NCBI GenBank assembly: GCA_947561585.1
Contig: CANNZV010002454.1
Coordinates: 33,728 to 97,727, forward strand
Direction of reading: 5' to 3'
DNA: 64,000 nucleotides
From: Caprella mutica
Taxonomy: Eukaryota; Arthropoda; Malacostraca; Amphipoda; Caprellidae
Part shown: piece by piece, positions 32,401 to 41,099 of the stretch
How positions within the stretch are numbered: the first letter of the stretch is position 1
How the letters are laid out: every line of letters begins with the position of its first letter
Position numbers and translations under genes: made by a program
The notes under the pieces: generated by a model
The model's input: only the letters and a program-made list of their open reading frames with translations
What the model was told of the DNA's origin: nothing
Databases searched by the model: none

Positions 32401-35400
32401 TTTCGAGCACCTCAGTGTAATATTGGCTTAAGCTACTGCATTGACTGAGTAGCCTTTATGCTTCACTGAGCATTGTCACCAACGGTGTTAAGCGTCTTTA
32501 TTCATGGAGTCGGAGTCATTTTTTTCCTGACTGCTTCTTTCGCTTCTTTGTATACTCATATCCTTTTGACGTTGGTGATAGAGTTAATTCTTTGAAGCAG
32601 ATAGAAAAATAATTTAATGGTACGATCATTAATTAATTAGTACCTATGTAATTTGTAGACAAATTATCGTAATCTATTTTTTCAGATGATGTAAATGAAC
32701 TAGATGAGACAGAGGAAGAGGGTAAGAATGTAGCTATAGCTTGTAATGATGTAATGTTTTTTGTGTTAGCTAATAAGAAGTTAATAGTAGGTGTTGATTA
32801 AGCTCTGCAATGATTTTTAGGAGCCTTAATATTGCGATTTTCCTTTGAATTATATTTTGAGTGAAAAGTTGAAGTTTTCTCTCGGACCACTTCAACCTTT
32901 GACACGACCAGTGCATTGCCGAAAACACTTTTCCTTCTTTTAAAATTTATAATAAATTTTTTCGAAAATCTATCAATTTATAAATAAACATGAATATGTC
33001 AAGCTTTGTTTGTATTTATATGGTTGCTATGTTAAAAGAATGTGATGGCAAAGTGTTAATTGCTTCCAATATTTCGTTCAATTCTCTGTGCAGTATAACT
33101 CATCTAAATATAATGAACTCCAGTATATTGAAGTTAACTCTGTTGTGAACACATTTAATTTAGTCTGCCACAAATTAGTTATATTTCATGGAAAAGGTGT
33201 TCTACCATTGCAACTCCTCTATAATGGAGTCATGTGTAGTGAACCGTCCTGCTTTTTAGAGTTCTGATCCGAAAAATTAAAAGCCCTGAATAATTAATTT
33301 ATATTAAAAAGAAAATAAATATTTTCTATAGTCTGCCATGAAAAGGTAAGTTTTCTAATCATATCTTATATCCTCTATAGCTAGTAGGGTAAATTCTCTA
33401 TAGTGAACTAGTTGCAGTTCACTATAGAGGAGTTCCATTATAGTTATTTTGTACGTGTATGTTCGATTATTTCATTTTTCCACTTTATTAGCAAATTATC
33501 CTTTTTAATTTCCTAGTGTAAATTATTTCAGATATTGTCAGAGATGAAAACATCCTAGAAGAAGTTGGAGGTATTCCGGACATTGAAATGGAGAATGATG
33601 ATACAAGTGAGAAATATTTAGTTGATGTAATTAGTCAGGTTTCTAAAATAAATTTACTCTAGCGAGGCGTAATTTTTAACATATTTCAGTTGAATATGTA
33701 GTTACCGCTAACCAGGGGACTCAAAAGTATCTTATTTTGTATAAGGTATTTCTCTTATTTTGTGTGACCATTGTGCTACATTTATTCCAGTAATTTGCTG
33801 ATTTGTGTTCTACTGGAATTATTTGGGGTATTGACTTGGCGGCTACTTTTTTATGTTTAGATAGCTTAGATGCTCTGGCTGCCTGCGTAGAAGAAAAATT
33901 TGTGTCTTAAAGGGGCAGTTCAGTCAAAATCAAACTATCGCCAAATTGGTCCTAAATCGATTTAGTATATTTATTTATGTAACATTAGAATAATCGTTGA
34001 TTTTAGAAATGTTTATATAAAAAGTATATTGTATATTAGTAGCGCCATCTGTGGACTGCGGTGGACCGCGTAACTAATCATTGAAGTACGTAAACAAAAT
34101 GATAACCAGTCCCAGACTTAAATCGGTTATTAATTTATGAAAATGTTGAAAAGAATTTGTGAAATTGAAAACTGTCCTTCGAGTCAATTAGATTTAGTTT
34201 TGAAAAGAAAACCATCTCTTCGTAAATTCCCTGTAATACTGTTGATAGAAAAATTGTTCACATGTTATCAGCTGTAAAATGTAAACTAATAGTACAGAGT
34301 GGTGGCGCCATCTGTAGGAGGACGCAGGAACTAAATCGAATTTATAAAATATGATATATATCGCTTATTACATTTTTTACAACCGTTTAATTCTACAAGA
34401 ATGCTTTATTCTTACTAAATGATCGTTCAACATTAATATTATGAAAACAAAAATAGACTGAACTGCCCCTTTAAGAACTAGGTTATAGCTAATTGTCCTT
34501 TTTCCAGCTTACTGTCTAGAAATTTAATCTTGGTTTCTGAGTTATCGATTTGGAGAATTGATTAGCTCTATTAATTGAGAAAACCATTATAAATGTATAG
34601 TAAATTAAATTGGAAATGTTTTATGGTTTTATTTCCAGTTAACTTAGATCTATTGGATATAATTTAATAGTGGAGAAGTTTCAATTTCAATGAATTAATA
34701 TTCCAAAGGTTCTCTTGACAGTGTAACAACGGACTCGTCATTACTGACGAGAATTGCCAGAAATAGAGGTATGCAGAATGTAGCATTTCTCAATCAATCA
34801 TGGTTCATAATTGAACTGGATTTTATCAATCAAATTAAACTTATCTATTCATCTTATCTTATATTAAAACTTATCTATTCATATCTAGATCATTTTTTTA
34901 CGTACATCTGGATTATTCAGTGTTAAAATCGGTCACTACTGATTATTTATAACATTAATTTACAGAAGAATTAGTAATTCAATTTTTTTATGGCTATTAA
35001 TGTTCCTGCATTCTAGCTCTCCTGCCCAACTCTTTGTCCCTTTTTAGCCGCGTCCACTTCAGCAGGTCCCTCCACCTCAGCTGGTCCCTCCACCTCAGCT
35101 GGTCCCTCCAACTCAGCTGGTCCCTCCAACTCAGCTGGTCCCTCCACCTCAGCAGGTCCCTCCAACTCAGCTGGTCCCTCCACCTCAGCAGGTCCCTCCA
35201 CCTCAGCTGGTCCCTCCACCTCAGCTGGTCCCTCCACCTCTTCTCCCACGACTGAAGCTATGCGAGGATTATGCTGCATCTGCGTGACACAGAGAGCAAA
35301 TAACCTATTTATGCCTTGTTGGCATATGTGCTTATGCCAAGGCTGTGCAAACCAGTACAGAATCATGAATATTCGAGTTTGCCCAGTGTGTAGAGAACTG

Positions 35401-35433
35401 TTCTCTTCTTTTAGGGACATATTCATGACTTGA
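20107..35433 (+). CDS. FLYWCH-like / MULE transposase / RING gene, nine exons
   Basis: Exons: 20107-20432, 28536-28737, 29759-29953, 30226-30562, 30983-31127, 31256-31368, 32686-32721, 33532-33606, 35048-35433. Total 1,815 nt, 605 codons; every junction keeps phase. Start ATG (AACATG) follows an in-frame TAA at 20080. Product: FLYWCH-like zinc finger, MULE DDE transposase (DGTF, SDYE, RTNNGVESFH), acidic linker, ten SAGPS repeats, IAP-type RING. Known roles: MULE cuts and pastes DNA; RING domains recruit E2 ubiquitin enzymes. Combined function unknown. Oddities: an in-frame TGA (28663-28665) directly before DGTF, and a GC donor after exon 4. No flanking TIR found, so it may be an old transposon gene or a captured host gene, possibly recently pseudogenised. 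Confidence 0.72.
20555..20720 (+). repeat. Interspersed repeat R1, copy 1
   Basis: Shares GTATGTCAGTTGAAG, AATTCCTATGTTC-like and AAAAAATGAGCCA blocks in the same order with 22835-22995. Family unknown; no termini seen. Confidence 0.7.
21640..21905 (+). repeat. Interspersed repeat R2, copy 1
   Basis: Blocks GTAGAAACTAATA, GATATGAGGGTT, AAGTTATTTATTTC and ACTGAAGGATTGAGAAC recur at 28250-28500 in direct orientation and, inverted, at 22495-22640. At least three copies in 7 kb, all inside intron 1 of the MULE gene. Confidence 0.72.
22080..22470. repeat. Inverted-repeat element rich in GGAGTCGGAGTC
   Basis: The left end GCTGCGGAGTCCG and right end GACTCCACAGCCC are imperfect inverses. The interior carries many GACTCCGACTC-type blocks on both sides. 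Looks like a decayed MITE; no duplication found. Confidence 0.5.
22495..22640 (-). repeat. Interspersed repeat R2, inverted copy
   Basis: Reverse complement contains the GTTCTCAATCCTTC / AAATAACTTTAAACC blocks of R2. Confidence 0.65.
22835..22995 (+). repeat. Interspersed repeat R1, copy 2
   Basis: Second copy of the 20555-20720 repeat, about 75-80% similar by eye. Confidence 0.7.
23000..24760. other. AT-rich intronic stretch
   Basis: Part of intron 1. A short tandem TTAATTACCCTAATTAAATA (23336-23390) is visible. 24003-24600 is unique-looking non-coding sequence. No gene seen. Confidence 0.4.
24764..25285. mobile_element. TTAA-flanked MITE, copy 2
   Basis: Starts AGGGATGGTCAAGTTAAAATC after TTAA (24760-24763) and ends GCTGCCCT before TTAA (25286-25289). 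Shares internal blocks AATATTTAATTATGTAA and AGCGACTCCTAGCGG-like with the other copies. More diverged ends than copy 3. Confidence 0.7.
25668..25835. repeat. 26-bp minisatellite, about 6 units
   Basis: Unit TGTACCTAGATTCAAAGGAG followed by CTGCAG, with a later G/A variant. Intronic. Confidence 0.88.
26500..27185 (-). pseudogene. Decayed LINE 3' fragment
   Basis: On the minus strand, several frames give the C-terminal tail of a non-LTR retrotransposon. The pattern CRLCGGEREDCQHFI, a stop, then ECRRLEEMRNEAIERPRKEE and VLYRMWRLRERED fits the CxxC...HxxxxC knuckle after the RT in I/R1/Jockey-type LINEs. Multiple stops and frameshifts. Antisense to the MULE gene, inside intron 1. Confidence 0.6.
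27500..27850. repeat. Degenerate tandem repeats, about 115-125 bp
   Basis: Three or four decayed units share TACTNNATNTAGAAGCAAAT-like, GGGGGGTA-like and TGAATCACCGA blocks followed by CACAAANTTC. No coding content. Confidence 0.5.
28250..28500 (+). repeat. Interspersed repeat R2, copy 3
   Basis: Direct copy of 21640-21905, ending immediately upstream of exon 2. Confidence 0.7.
28536..28737 (+). CDS. Exon 2: first catalytic Asp of MULE domain
   Basis: LNESLGARGKFFRVVQEVEG, then IIFMSPTLESHLGASRLFH, TGA, then DGTFKCVPATKHQMFTIHIP. The Asp of DGTF is catalytic residue 1. The TGA is the only stop in the whole spliced frame. Acceptor TTTTTTTCAG, donor GTAATA. Confidence 0.75.
29759..29953 (+). 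CDS. Exon 3: second catalytic Asp of MULE domain
   Basis: 65 codons with LFCAVYVLMTRRTRLAYVA, PAIMVSDYEGG (catalytic Asp 2) and SGCYFHYCQ, the conserved MULE block. Acceptor CACATACAG, donor GTGAGT, phase 0 at both ends. Confidence 0.8.
30226..30562 (+). CDS. Exon 4: MULE catalytic Glu region
   Basis: Starts AEYKRCKSLQLDREY directly after the FHYCQ block of exon 3, and ends with RTNNGVESFHRIINSSL, where Glu is the third catalytic residue. No GT donor preserves the phase; a GC donor (A|GCGAGT at 30563) does. Confidence 0.75.
30983..31368 (+). CDS. Exons 5 and 6: MULE C-terminal and linker
   Basis: Exon 5 (30983-31127) encodes KIRKVELTTANDFMLAVDGQ and ends ELG with a split Arg codon. Exon 6 (31256-31368) encodes VSVREFLATVSHAVTINPLS and an acidic stretch HDDEEEQELPG. 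GT-AG sites at both; the intron between them is 31128-31255. Confidence 0.68.
31593..31930 (-). repeat. Interspersed repeat R3, two partial copies
   Basis: CCTTTTCGTCACAT, CATGAGCATTATCACTGACGG-like and GATGTCAGCGATATAG-like blocks are the reverse complement of 51960-52160. A second partial copy lies at 31850-31930 and a third at 32395-32590. Confidence 0.65.
32395..32590 (-). repeat. Interspersed repeat R3, third copy
   Basis: CACTGAGCATTGTCACCAACGG, TATTCATGGAGTC and TTTGACGTTGGTGAT-like blocks match the R3 family in antisense. Confidence 0.6.
32686..33606 (+). CDS. Exons 7 and 8: acidic linker
   Basis: Exon 7 (32686-32721) encodes DVNELDETEEE and exon 8 (33532-33606) encodes IVRDENILEEVGGIPDIEME. 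Both are phase 1 at each end and strongly acidic. They are short, so support comes mainly from splice sites and the phase match with exons 6 and 9. Confidence 0.6.
33911..34470. mobile_element. TTAA-flanked MITE, copy 3 (best preserved)
   Basis: Ends AGGGGCAGTTCAGTC and GACTGAACTGCCCCT are perfect inverses, flanked by TTAA at 33907-33910 and 34471-34474. 560 bp, in intron 8. Internal GCGCCATCTGTGGA and GCGCCATCTGTAGG blocks. No ORF. Confidence 0.88.
35048..35433 (+). CDS. Exon 9: SAGPS repeats and RING finger
   Basis: Acceptor CCCTTTTTAG. Ten hexapeptide repeats SAGPS[T/N] come first, then a C3HC4 RING: CCIC, CWH, a Cys four residues after the His, CQGC, and CPVC near the end (RVCPVCRELF). 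H-x3-C-x2-C spacing is that of IAP/MDM2-type RINGs. Stop TGA at 35431-35433. Confidence 0.78.
35059..35238 (+). repeat. 18-bp coding minisatellite (10 units)
   Basis: Units of TCAGCTGGTCCCTCCACC with A/T variants, in frame inside exon 9. The antisense reading frame (GPAEVE repeats) is a shadow. Confidence 0.9.
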
Positions 35434-35439
35434 ATTGAG

Positions 35440-36200
35440 ATGCTCTTGAGTGTGTGAGGGAGTGTGTGTGGTTTGCAGTGTGTGAGGGAGTGTGTGTGAT
35501 TTGCAGTGTGTGAAGGAGTGTGTTTGGTTTGCAGTGTGTGTGATTTGCAGTGTGTGAAAGAGTGTGTGAAGTTTGCAGTGTGTGAAGGGGCCTTTACACG
35601 GTAAGTGCTCAGTGCCACTTTGTGGTGACACTGCTCTATGCCACGCCCACTTTGCTACTTGCCCCACCCTTTTTGGCAAAACTTGGTGGTGACCAAGCTA
35701 TCGCTCTGAGAGCGAACGCTCACCACAAAGTGCCACTGTCTGTCAGTAGCGATTGCCAGACAGTCAACAACCCCTTTCATTGGCCTAGTTTAAGAGCACC
35801 CATGCCTATGGAAAATAAAATCTAAAGAATATAAAGATAAAACACTAACAGCGTTAGTGTTTAATAGCATGTTAGATGCTAACCACGATACTAAAGTGTC
35901 AGTGCCCACCAAAGCACATTCTGCTCGTGTAAAGGCGCTGTGCTAATTGGTGGGCAGTGTGGTGAAAAAAGTGTGGTGAATAGTGGCACTGACCAGTGCT
36001 CGTGTAAAGGCCCCTTTAGAGAGTGTGTGTGGTTTGCAGTGTGTGAGGGAGTGTGTGTGGTTTGCAGTGTGTGTGGTTTGCAGTGTGTGACGGAGTGTGT
36101 GTGGTTTGCAGTGTGTGTGGTTAAGAGTGTGTGAGTGTAGTGCAGAGTCTGCAGTGCAGTGTAGTGTAGTGCAGAGTCTGCAGTATAGCTGTGTATATTC
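35440..36200. repeat. GT-rich minisatellite split by a MITE
   Basis: Units such as GTGTGTGGTTTGCAGTGTGT with GAGGGA spacers occupy 35440-35586 and resume at 36016-36200, just after the RING exon. The antisense ORFs here (HTLPHTLQ-like) are low-complexity shadows. Confidence 0.82.
35587..36014. mobile_element. 428-bp MITE inside the GT-rich array
   Basis: GGGGCCTTTACACG at the left and CGTGTAAAGGCCCC at the right; inner blocks CAGTGCCAC / GTGGCACTG extend the inverted repeat. It interrupts the minisatellite. A target duplication could not be fixed because the flanks are repetitive. Confidence 0.78.
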
Positions 36201-36239
36201 TTGGTATCTGTAGCATGCATGCTTTGTTATTGCATGTCG

Positions 36240-38480
36240 TAGTGCAGAATAGGTGCAGCTAGCGCAATGTCATTAGGTGTCAGTTGTTGTTCCAATGCTT
36301 CTCATTTTGATAATAACTGACATTAATCATTGTGATCTCTGTGGAAACTGCAGGAAATTATTCCCAGTAGAAAAACGATGGGCAAAGTCTCACCTCAGTT
36401 TGGTGCCCAGTGGAACGATGACTATTTTTGTTATTAAAATATGACAATTATTCAACTAATCATGGTAGCTATACTTTTAAAGCAAAAAATAGTGGTGATT
36501 ATTTCATTTTAACTTAACAATGTACATTAATCATTAGTATTTTTTTATCCAGAAGAGGTTATTAGCAGTAATTTGTTCGGAAATTAGTCTAAATTAAAGG
36601 CCCCTCCACTCTAATTCCTTAATTTCTCTTAATTTTCCTCATTTTCTAGGTTTACTGATTATGAAAATGCAAACCATTTCAAATTTGGTTCTATAGTTTT
36701 TGGTTCCGTTCTTGCTTCTACCTTCTAAACTTTAACTCAAGAAAAAGTCCCAATTATACAATAGGCTAACTAGATCCGACAAATCCAAAACAATAACAAA
36801 TCTGATTTCAAGCCAATGGATCCATATAAAGAATGCAAGTACCTAGTAAAGTATTTCTTAATAATAGTTATCATATATCATACCATCTTGTTAATTTAAC
36901 TGTCAATTTTGAAACACTTTGTATTTAATTGGTATGTATGTCCGAGAGATACCTACTAAGTATTCGTACGTTTTCTTATAATGAATCTTAGAATGAGTGA
37001 AAATTAAATGTGAATATTTCTTATATAATTAATTGTGAACAAAATAATCGATTGATTTCATTTCTGTTAGCTAACTGTGATAAGTTATAAAACATCAACT
37101 CAACAAATTAAAAGCAATTCTAGATTTTTAAAATTTAGAGTGGAGAGGACATTTCAAGGGGAAATTTTAACAGTGACTTATTCACCATGAGTGAAAGAAA
37201 GCGGGTGCGAAATCCACCATATATACGTGTTGTTTTCTAATTATGTTAATTTAGCTTCTTTTATTGAAAGCAGAAAAAGAAGGCTGTGTTATTATGCAAT
37301 TCGTAACATGTCATGTGTAATTAAGCTTCGTAATTTCCTCTTGCACTCATGACATTGCATCCTATTTCCAGAGCTGGGCGCGCGAACCTTTTTTTAGGTT
37401 CCGAATCCGAACCCGAATCTTCGTCGATTTTGGGTTCCGAACCTCCGTATAGCGAACCCAATTTGGAAAAGTTTGGTCCGAACATTTGTTCCGAACCAAA
37501 CATTTAGTCCGAACATTTAGCTAACCTCTGATTTTTTAGGTATATATTTTATATCTAAAAATTAAGAAAAATAAAAGTGAACTACAGTCTACACATTTAT
37601 ATTCGGCCCTTTTACTAACTTATGCTTCCAAGGCTATTAGGGCAACCTATATAAAAAAAAAGTTTTTTCAACAAGATACTAACTATTTGTCAGTTAACAA
37701 GTTAAACCTACGTTACTGTATTTTTACAAGTTGTTAGTTTTTGTACTAAACTAATGTGTACCAAATTTCAAGTAAAAATATTGAATATATAAGGAGAAAT
37801 AAATACATAGCTATAAAAGAGATTGGCAATTGAGTGAGCTGAACTGTTATTGGATGGAGTGTGAACCAATCACAGCTCGCGCATTTGTCTCTACTACATA
37901 TATAAAACGTGGACACATTCTTCCGTATCATCTGATTTTGCAGTGATTATCATTGCACTCAATTGATGGTGAACAGAATGAGAGAAAACATAAAACTAGA
38001 TATTTTGAGTTCATCCTTTGCTAAAAGATAGGAAGTGAAAAGGATATCTACTCGTATCCTCATCTAATAGATGACAAAATTAAATTTTTCTATTATTTTC
38101 GAATGACTATTGGAACTTTTGAAAAAATCTGTATAAGAAGTATTATATATGTCACTCGCGTTTGACTGATCTGCAATATCTACTGATTTCACTTCACAAT
38201 CTGTTGATCTATCGTTAGCGCAGCTATCGACCGATAGCTGACAATATCTTTCAATTGAAATCAAGACAATTAAATGCATAAACTAAAATAATCCCTATCA
38301 TTCGAACGCGCAGAAATCGATTGTTAGGTGCGCTATTAATCTATATAGTTATGCGATAAATTTTGCCAATTAGATGCATAATTTAAAATAATCCTCTCAT
38401 TCGAACGCGCAACAATGGATAAATGGTTGTGCCATCGGTCGATGGCTGCAATAACGATATTTCAGATCAATCAAATGCGC
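36240..38480. other. Intergenic, no gene seen
   Basis: AT-rich. 37375-37515 carries clustered GTTCCGAACC / CCGAAC motifs. 38265-38420 has a roughly 110-bp direct repeat (ATTCGAACGCGCA blocks at 38300 and 38398). ORFs here look random. Confidence 0.45.
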
Positions 38481-38490
38481 GTAATATATA

Positions 38491-39468
38491 CCGGGTTCTC
38501 GATAAAAACCTGACACATTTCAAAGTTTAATAACTTTCAAACTAATCAACATTTTCAAATAAACTAAACTGAAAAATGAAGCTAAGGCTTGGGAGTTTTC
38601 TTTGAGTATACCAGATTTACCCTATGCTCTATATATTTGTCTAATTTTTAACCCTGTCAAGTAAGCCGAAACCTGCAGGCAAGCCTTATTCACCACAGGA
38701 AATGAGCTAATTAATCGAGTTTTATTATCTTGCAAGTTCTTTCGTATTAACGCTGGGAAAATTCAGTTTTCACTTCAATGTGCATTATGCACCATAAAAA
38801 AACACAATTAAAAACCTTCTTCAAATCTATTTATTATCAATCACAATAATGGAGCCTCTGGAAGACCAGTATCAGTGCGCTGAGCGCTCTGAAGTGTCCG
38901 TTTTTGAAGACCCTAATGAAAGTTACAGAAAGAGAGTAGAGGCTTCATTAATGAAACCATCATCGATGTTAACAATACTTAAAAAAGACCTTAAGTTGAC
39001 TCTTTATACGGAATAACACCTCACACGGCGAATGAGACTATGAGGAAGTTTGAAGAGATGTTTAATGAAAGGATCATATCCAAGAGAAGTGACTTCCCAT
39101 AGTCTTCACGTTCTCCAGACCTCAGTCCTCTAGACTTTTATTCTCTGGGGATATTGTAAAGAAAAGTGTTCACCAATGTCCCAAAAAGTGAACCAGAAAA
39201 TCTGAGGTAAATTGAGGACTTCGTTCACAACATTCTAAGAGCAACATGTGAAAGTGTCTTTGTCAACATCAAACGCCGGATTACTGAATGCATCGACTGA
39301 AATGAAGACCACATCGAGTATAGAATTTAGTTTGACATTTTTTACATGGTAATGTAAATAAAACTCCTAATTATTCTCTTCATTTTACTGTTTATTATAT
39401 GTAAATATGTTGCTTAGTTTTTAAGTTATTAAACTTTGAAATGTGTCAGGGGTTTTTTGAGCACCCTG
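38491..39468 (+). mobile_element. Tc1/mariner-like element, internally deleted
   Basis: 978 bp with terminal inverted repeats of about 45 bp (left CCGGGTTCTCGATAAAAACC, right GGGGTTTTTTGAGCACCCTG, both followed inward by TGACACATTTCAAAG) and TA at each flank. The second half encodes a decayed mariner transposase C-terminus: RSPDLSPLDFY (catalytic Asp box), then KSEPENLR and ECID. The middle of the transposase, including the first two catalytic Asps, is missing. Confidence 0.82.
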
Positions 39469-39741
39469 TATATGTATAGAAATATTCAAGAAAAAACACA
39501 CAAAATAATACTGGACTGCGACTGGGGCGTTGCTAATCCACACTGGCAGTGATGCTCCGCTCACGGTCCGATCACGCTCCAGTCAAAATATCTAATAATC
39601 AAACGGTTGACATAGAGGTTACAAACTATAGATGTCAAACTTTATTTTCAAAATACAAAGATTTTTTTATATCATATTAGGAATATGTTTTTTTAATATC
39701 CCGCGTAGGACAAACTTGGAGTATTCCCCGCGTGACAGATT

Positions 39742-39852
39742 TGGGACATCCCGCTTGTTTAAGACGTGGGACGAGAGTGGGATTTCAGACATTGGAACAC
39801 GTGGGATTTCAGACGTCTGAAATCCCACGTTTCTCGCTAGCGAGGGATGTCC
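39742..39852. repeat. Inverted-repeat cluster with a perfect 32-bp palindrome
   Basis: 39799-39830 is a perfect spacerless palindrome centred on AGACGTCT. GGGACATCCC (39742) and GGGATGTCCC (39843) form an outer pair, so the whole segment can fold into a long hairpin. Confidence 0.85.
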
Positions 39853-40619
39853 CTTCTCTGTCCCACAGTAAGAGAGAAGATATGGTAAGATGGGATAGTA
39901 CAGCCTATTAAGTTAGAGTATGTAAATGAAATAATACTTCTTACAAGTAATATTTTTCGTTAATTACGATGGATAGAACACTCAATAAAATATTTTATAT
40001 TAATTATTGCTATCTTGATTCCAAATTCATTAGTATGTTACATTCCATAAGCTAATTAATTGTTATTAAATTACTTTCCGATGGAAAAATGTGTTTCACT
40101 TAAAAATATCCTGTGAAACAATCGTAAGCAGAGCTACAAGTAAGTGATAGGAGTGTCAGTTGAGAAAACTCTGAACTTATATCCCCCCGTGAACTGCACT
40201 AGTGTTTTAGTTGCTCTGAACACATTTAACACCAACCATTAAGTTATTATATCATTAGGTTTTTCACTTTTCTTCTAGATCACTACACATATTTGCCTTT
40301 CGTATGTGTGCTGTTTTTCCTTGCCTGCCCATTCTATTAATTAAACTTTATTGATTATCATTGTTTTATTTAGATTTGAGACACGAGGAACACAGACTTG
40401 AGTCTGATATTTAGTTTAATAAACTATTAAATATATGTATACCTAGTGTAAAAATAAATTTTATTCATATTGATGATTCTGATTTTCTCTGTTGCTTCGT
40501 AATATTCTCATAGTTTAATTATAGTTGATTAAAATATTGAATTTGTTATCACTTTATTAATTAATTTGCTTCATTCAATCCATTATTTAACTAAAGCTTG
40601 AGGATTATTTTGTAAATTC

Positions 40620-41090
40620 CTAATTGGAAGCTGGTATTTTACCAGCTTCCTAGTTAATGACAACATGTCATACATTATTAACATTTTTCTAGTTAACAGC
40701 TTTCTATACATTGCACATGTATCCAAGTTAAACCAATCTTTCCAAATGTAACTCAAAAAGTGCCCATGAAATTTCTCATCAAAGTGCAGAAAATAGGTCT
40801 TAATATAGATTATGATAGTCCTATCCACCGGGTTGTGTTCAGAAGATTTGGGAATTCAAACATGTTTTATTTTATTTTTGAACGTTATTTTACGGAAACT
40901 ATGGAAAAGAGAAAAACTCATACGATATGTTTTTGTTTAGAGAGAGGATACTTTTGAGAGCATTATTTTTTTATATAAAAGATTTAATATTCTATAGAAG
41001 GCTTTCGTTAACTAGGAATCTGGTATAGAAGTTTGTAAATAAATAGGAAGTTTTAGATTACAACCTTCCTAGATAATGACAAATTTACCG
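40620..41090. repeat. Paired hairpins in AT-rich DNA
   Basis: GGAAGCTGG...CCAGCTTCC (about 40627-40651), followed by TAGTTAATGACAA, recurs in weaker form near 41050 (GGAAGTTTT...CCTTCCTAGATAATGACAA). Possibly ends of a decayed element. No gene. Confidence 0.5.
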
Positions 41091-41099
41091 ATTATTTAC

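Noticed and set aside
35013..35618. 201-aa minus-strand ORF with EGPAEV repeats
   Set aside because: It is antisense to the SAGPS repeats and RING exon, whose splice phase and RING cysteines support the plus strand.
35891..36220. ORFs rich in HTANHTHS and similar
   Set aside because: Produced by the GT-rich minisatellite; no domain.
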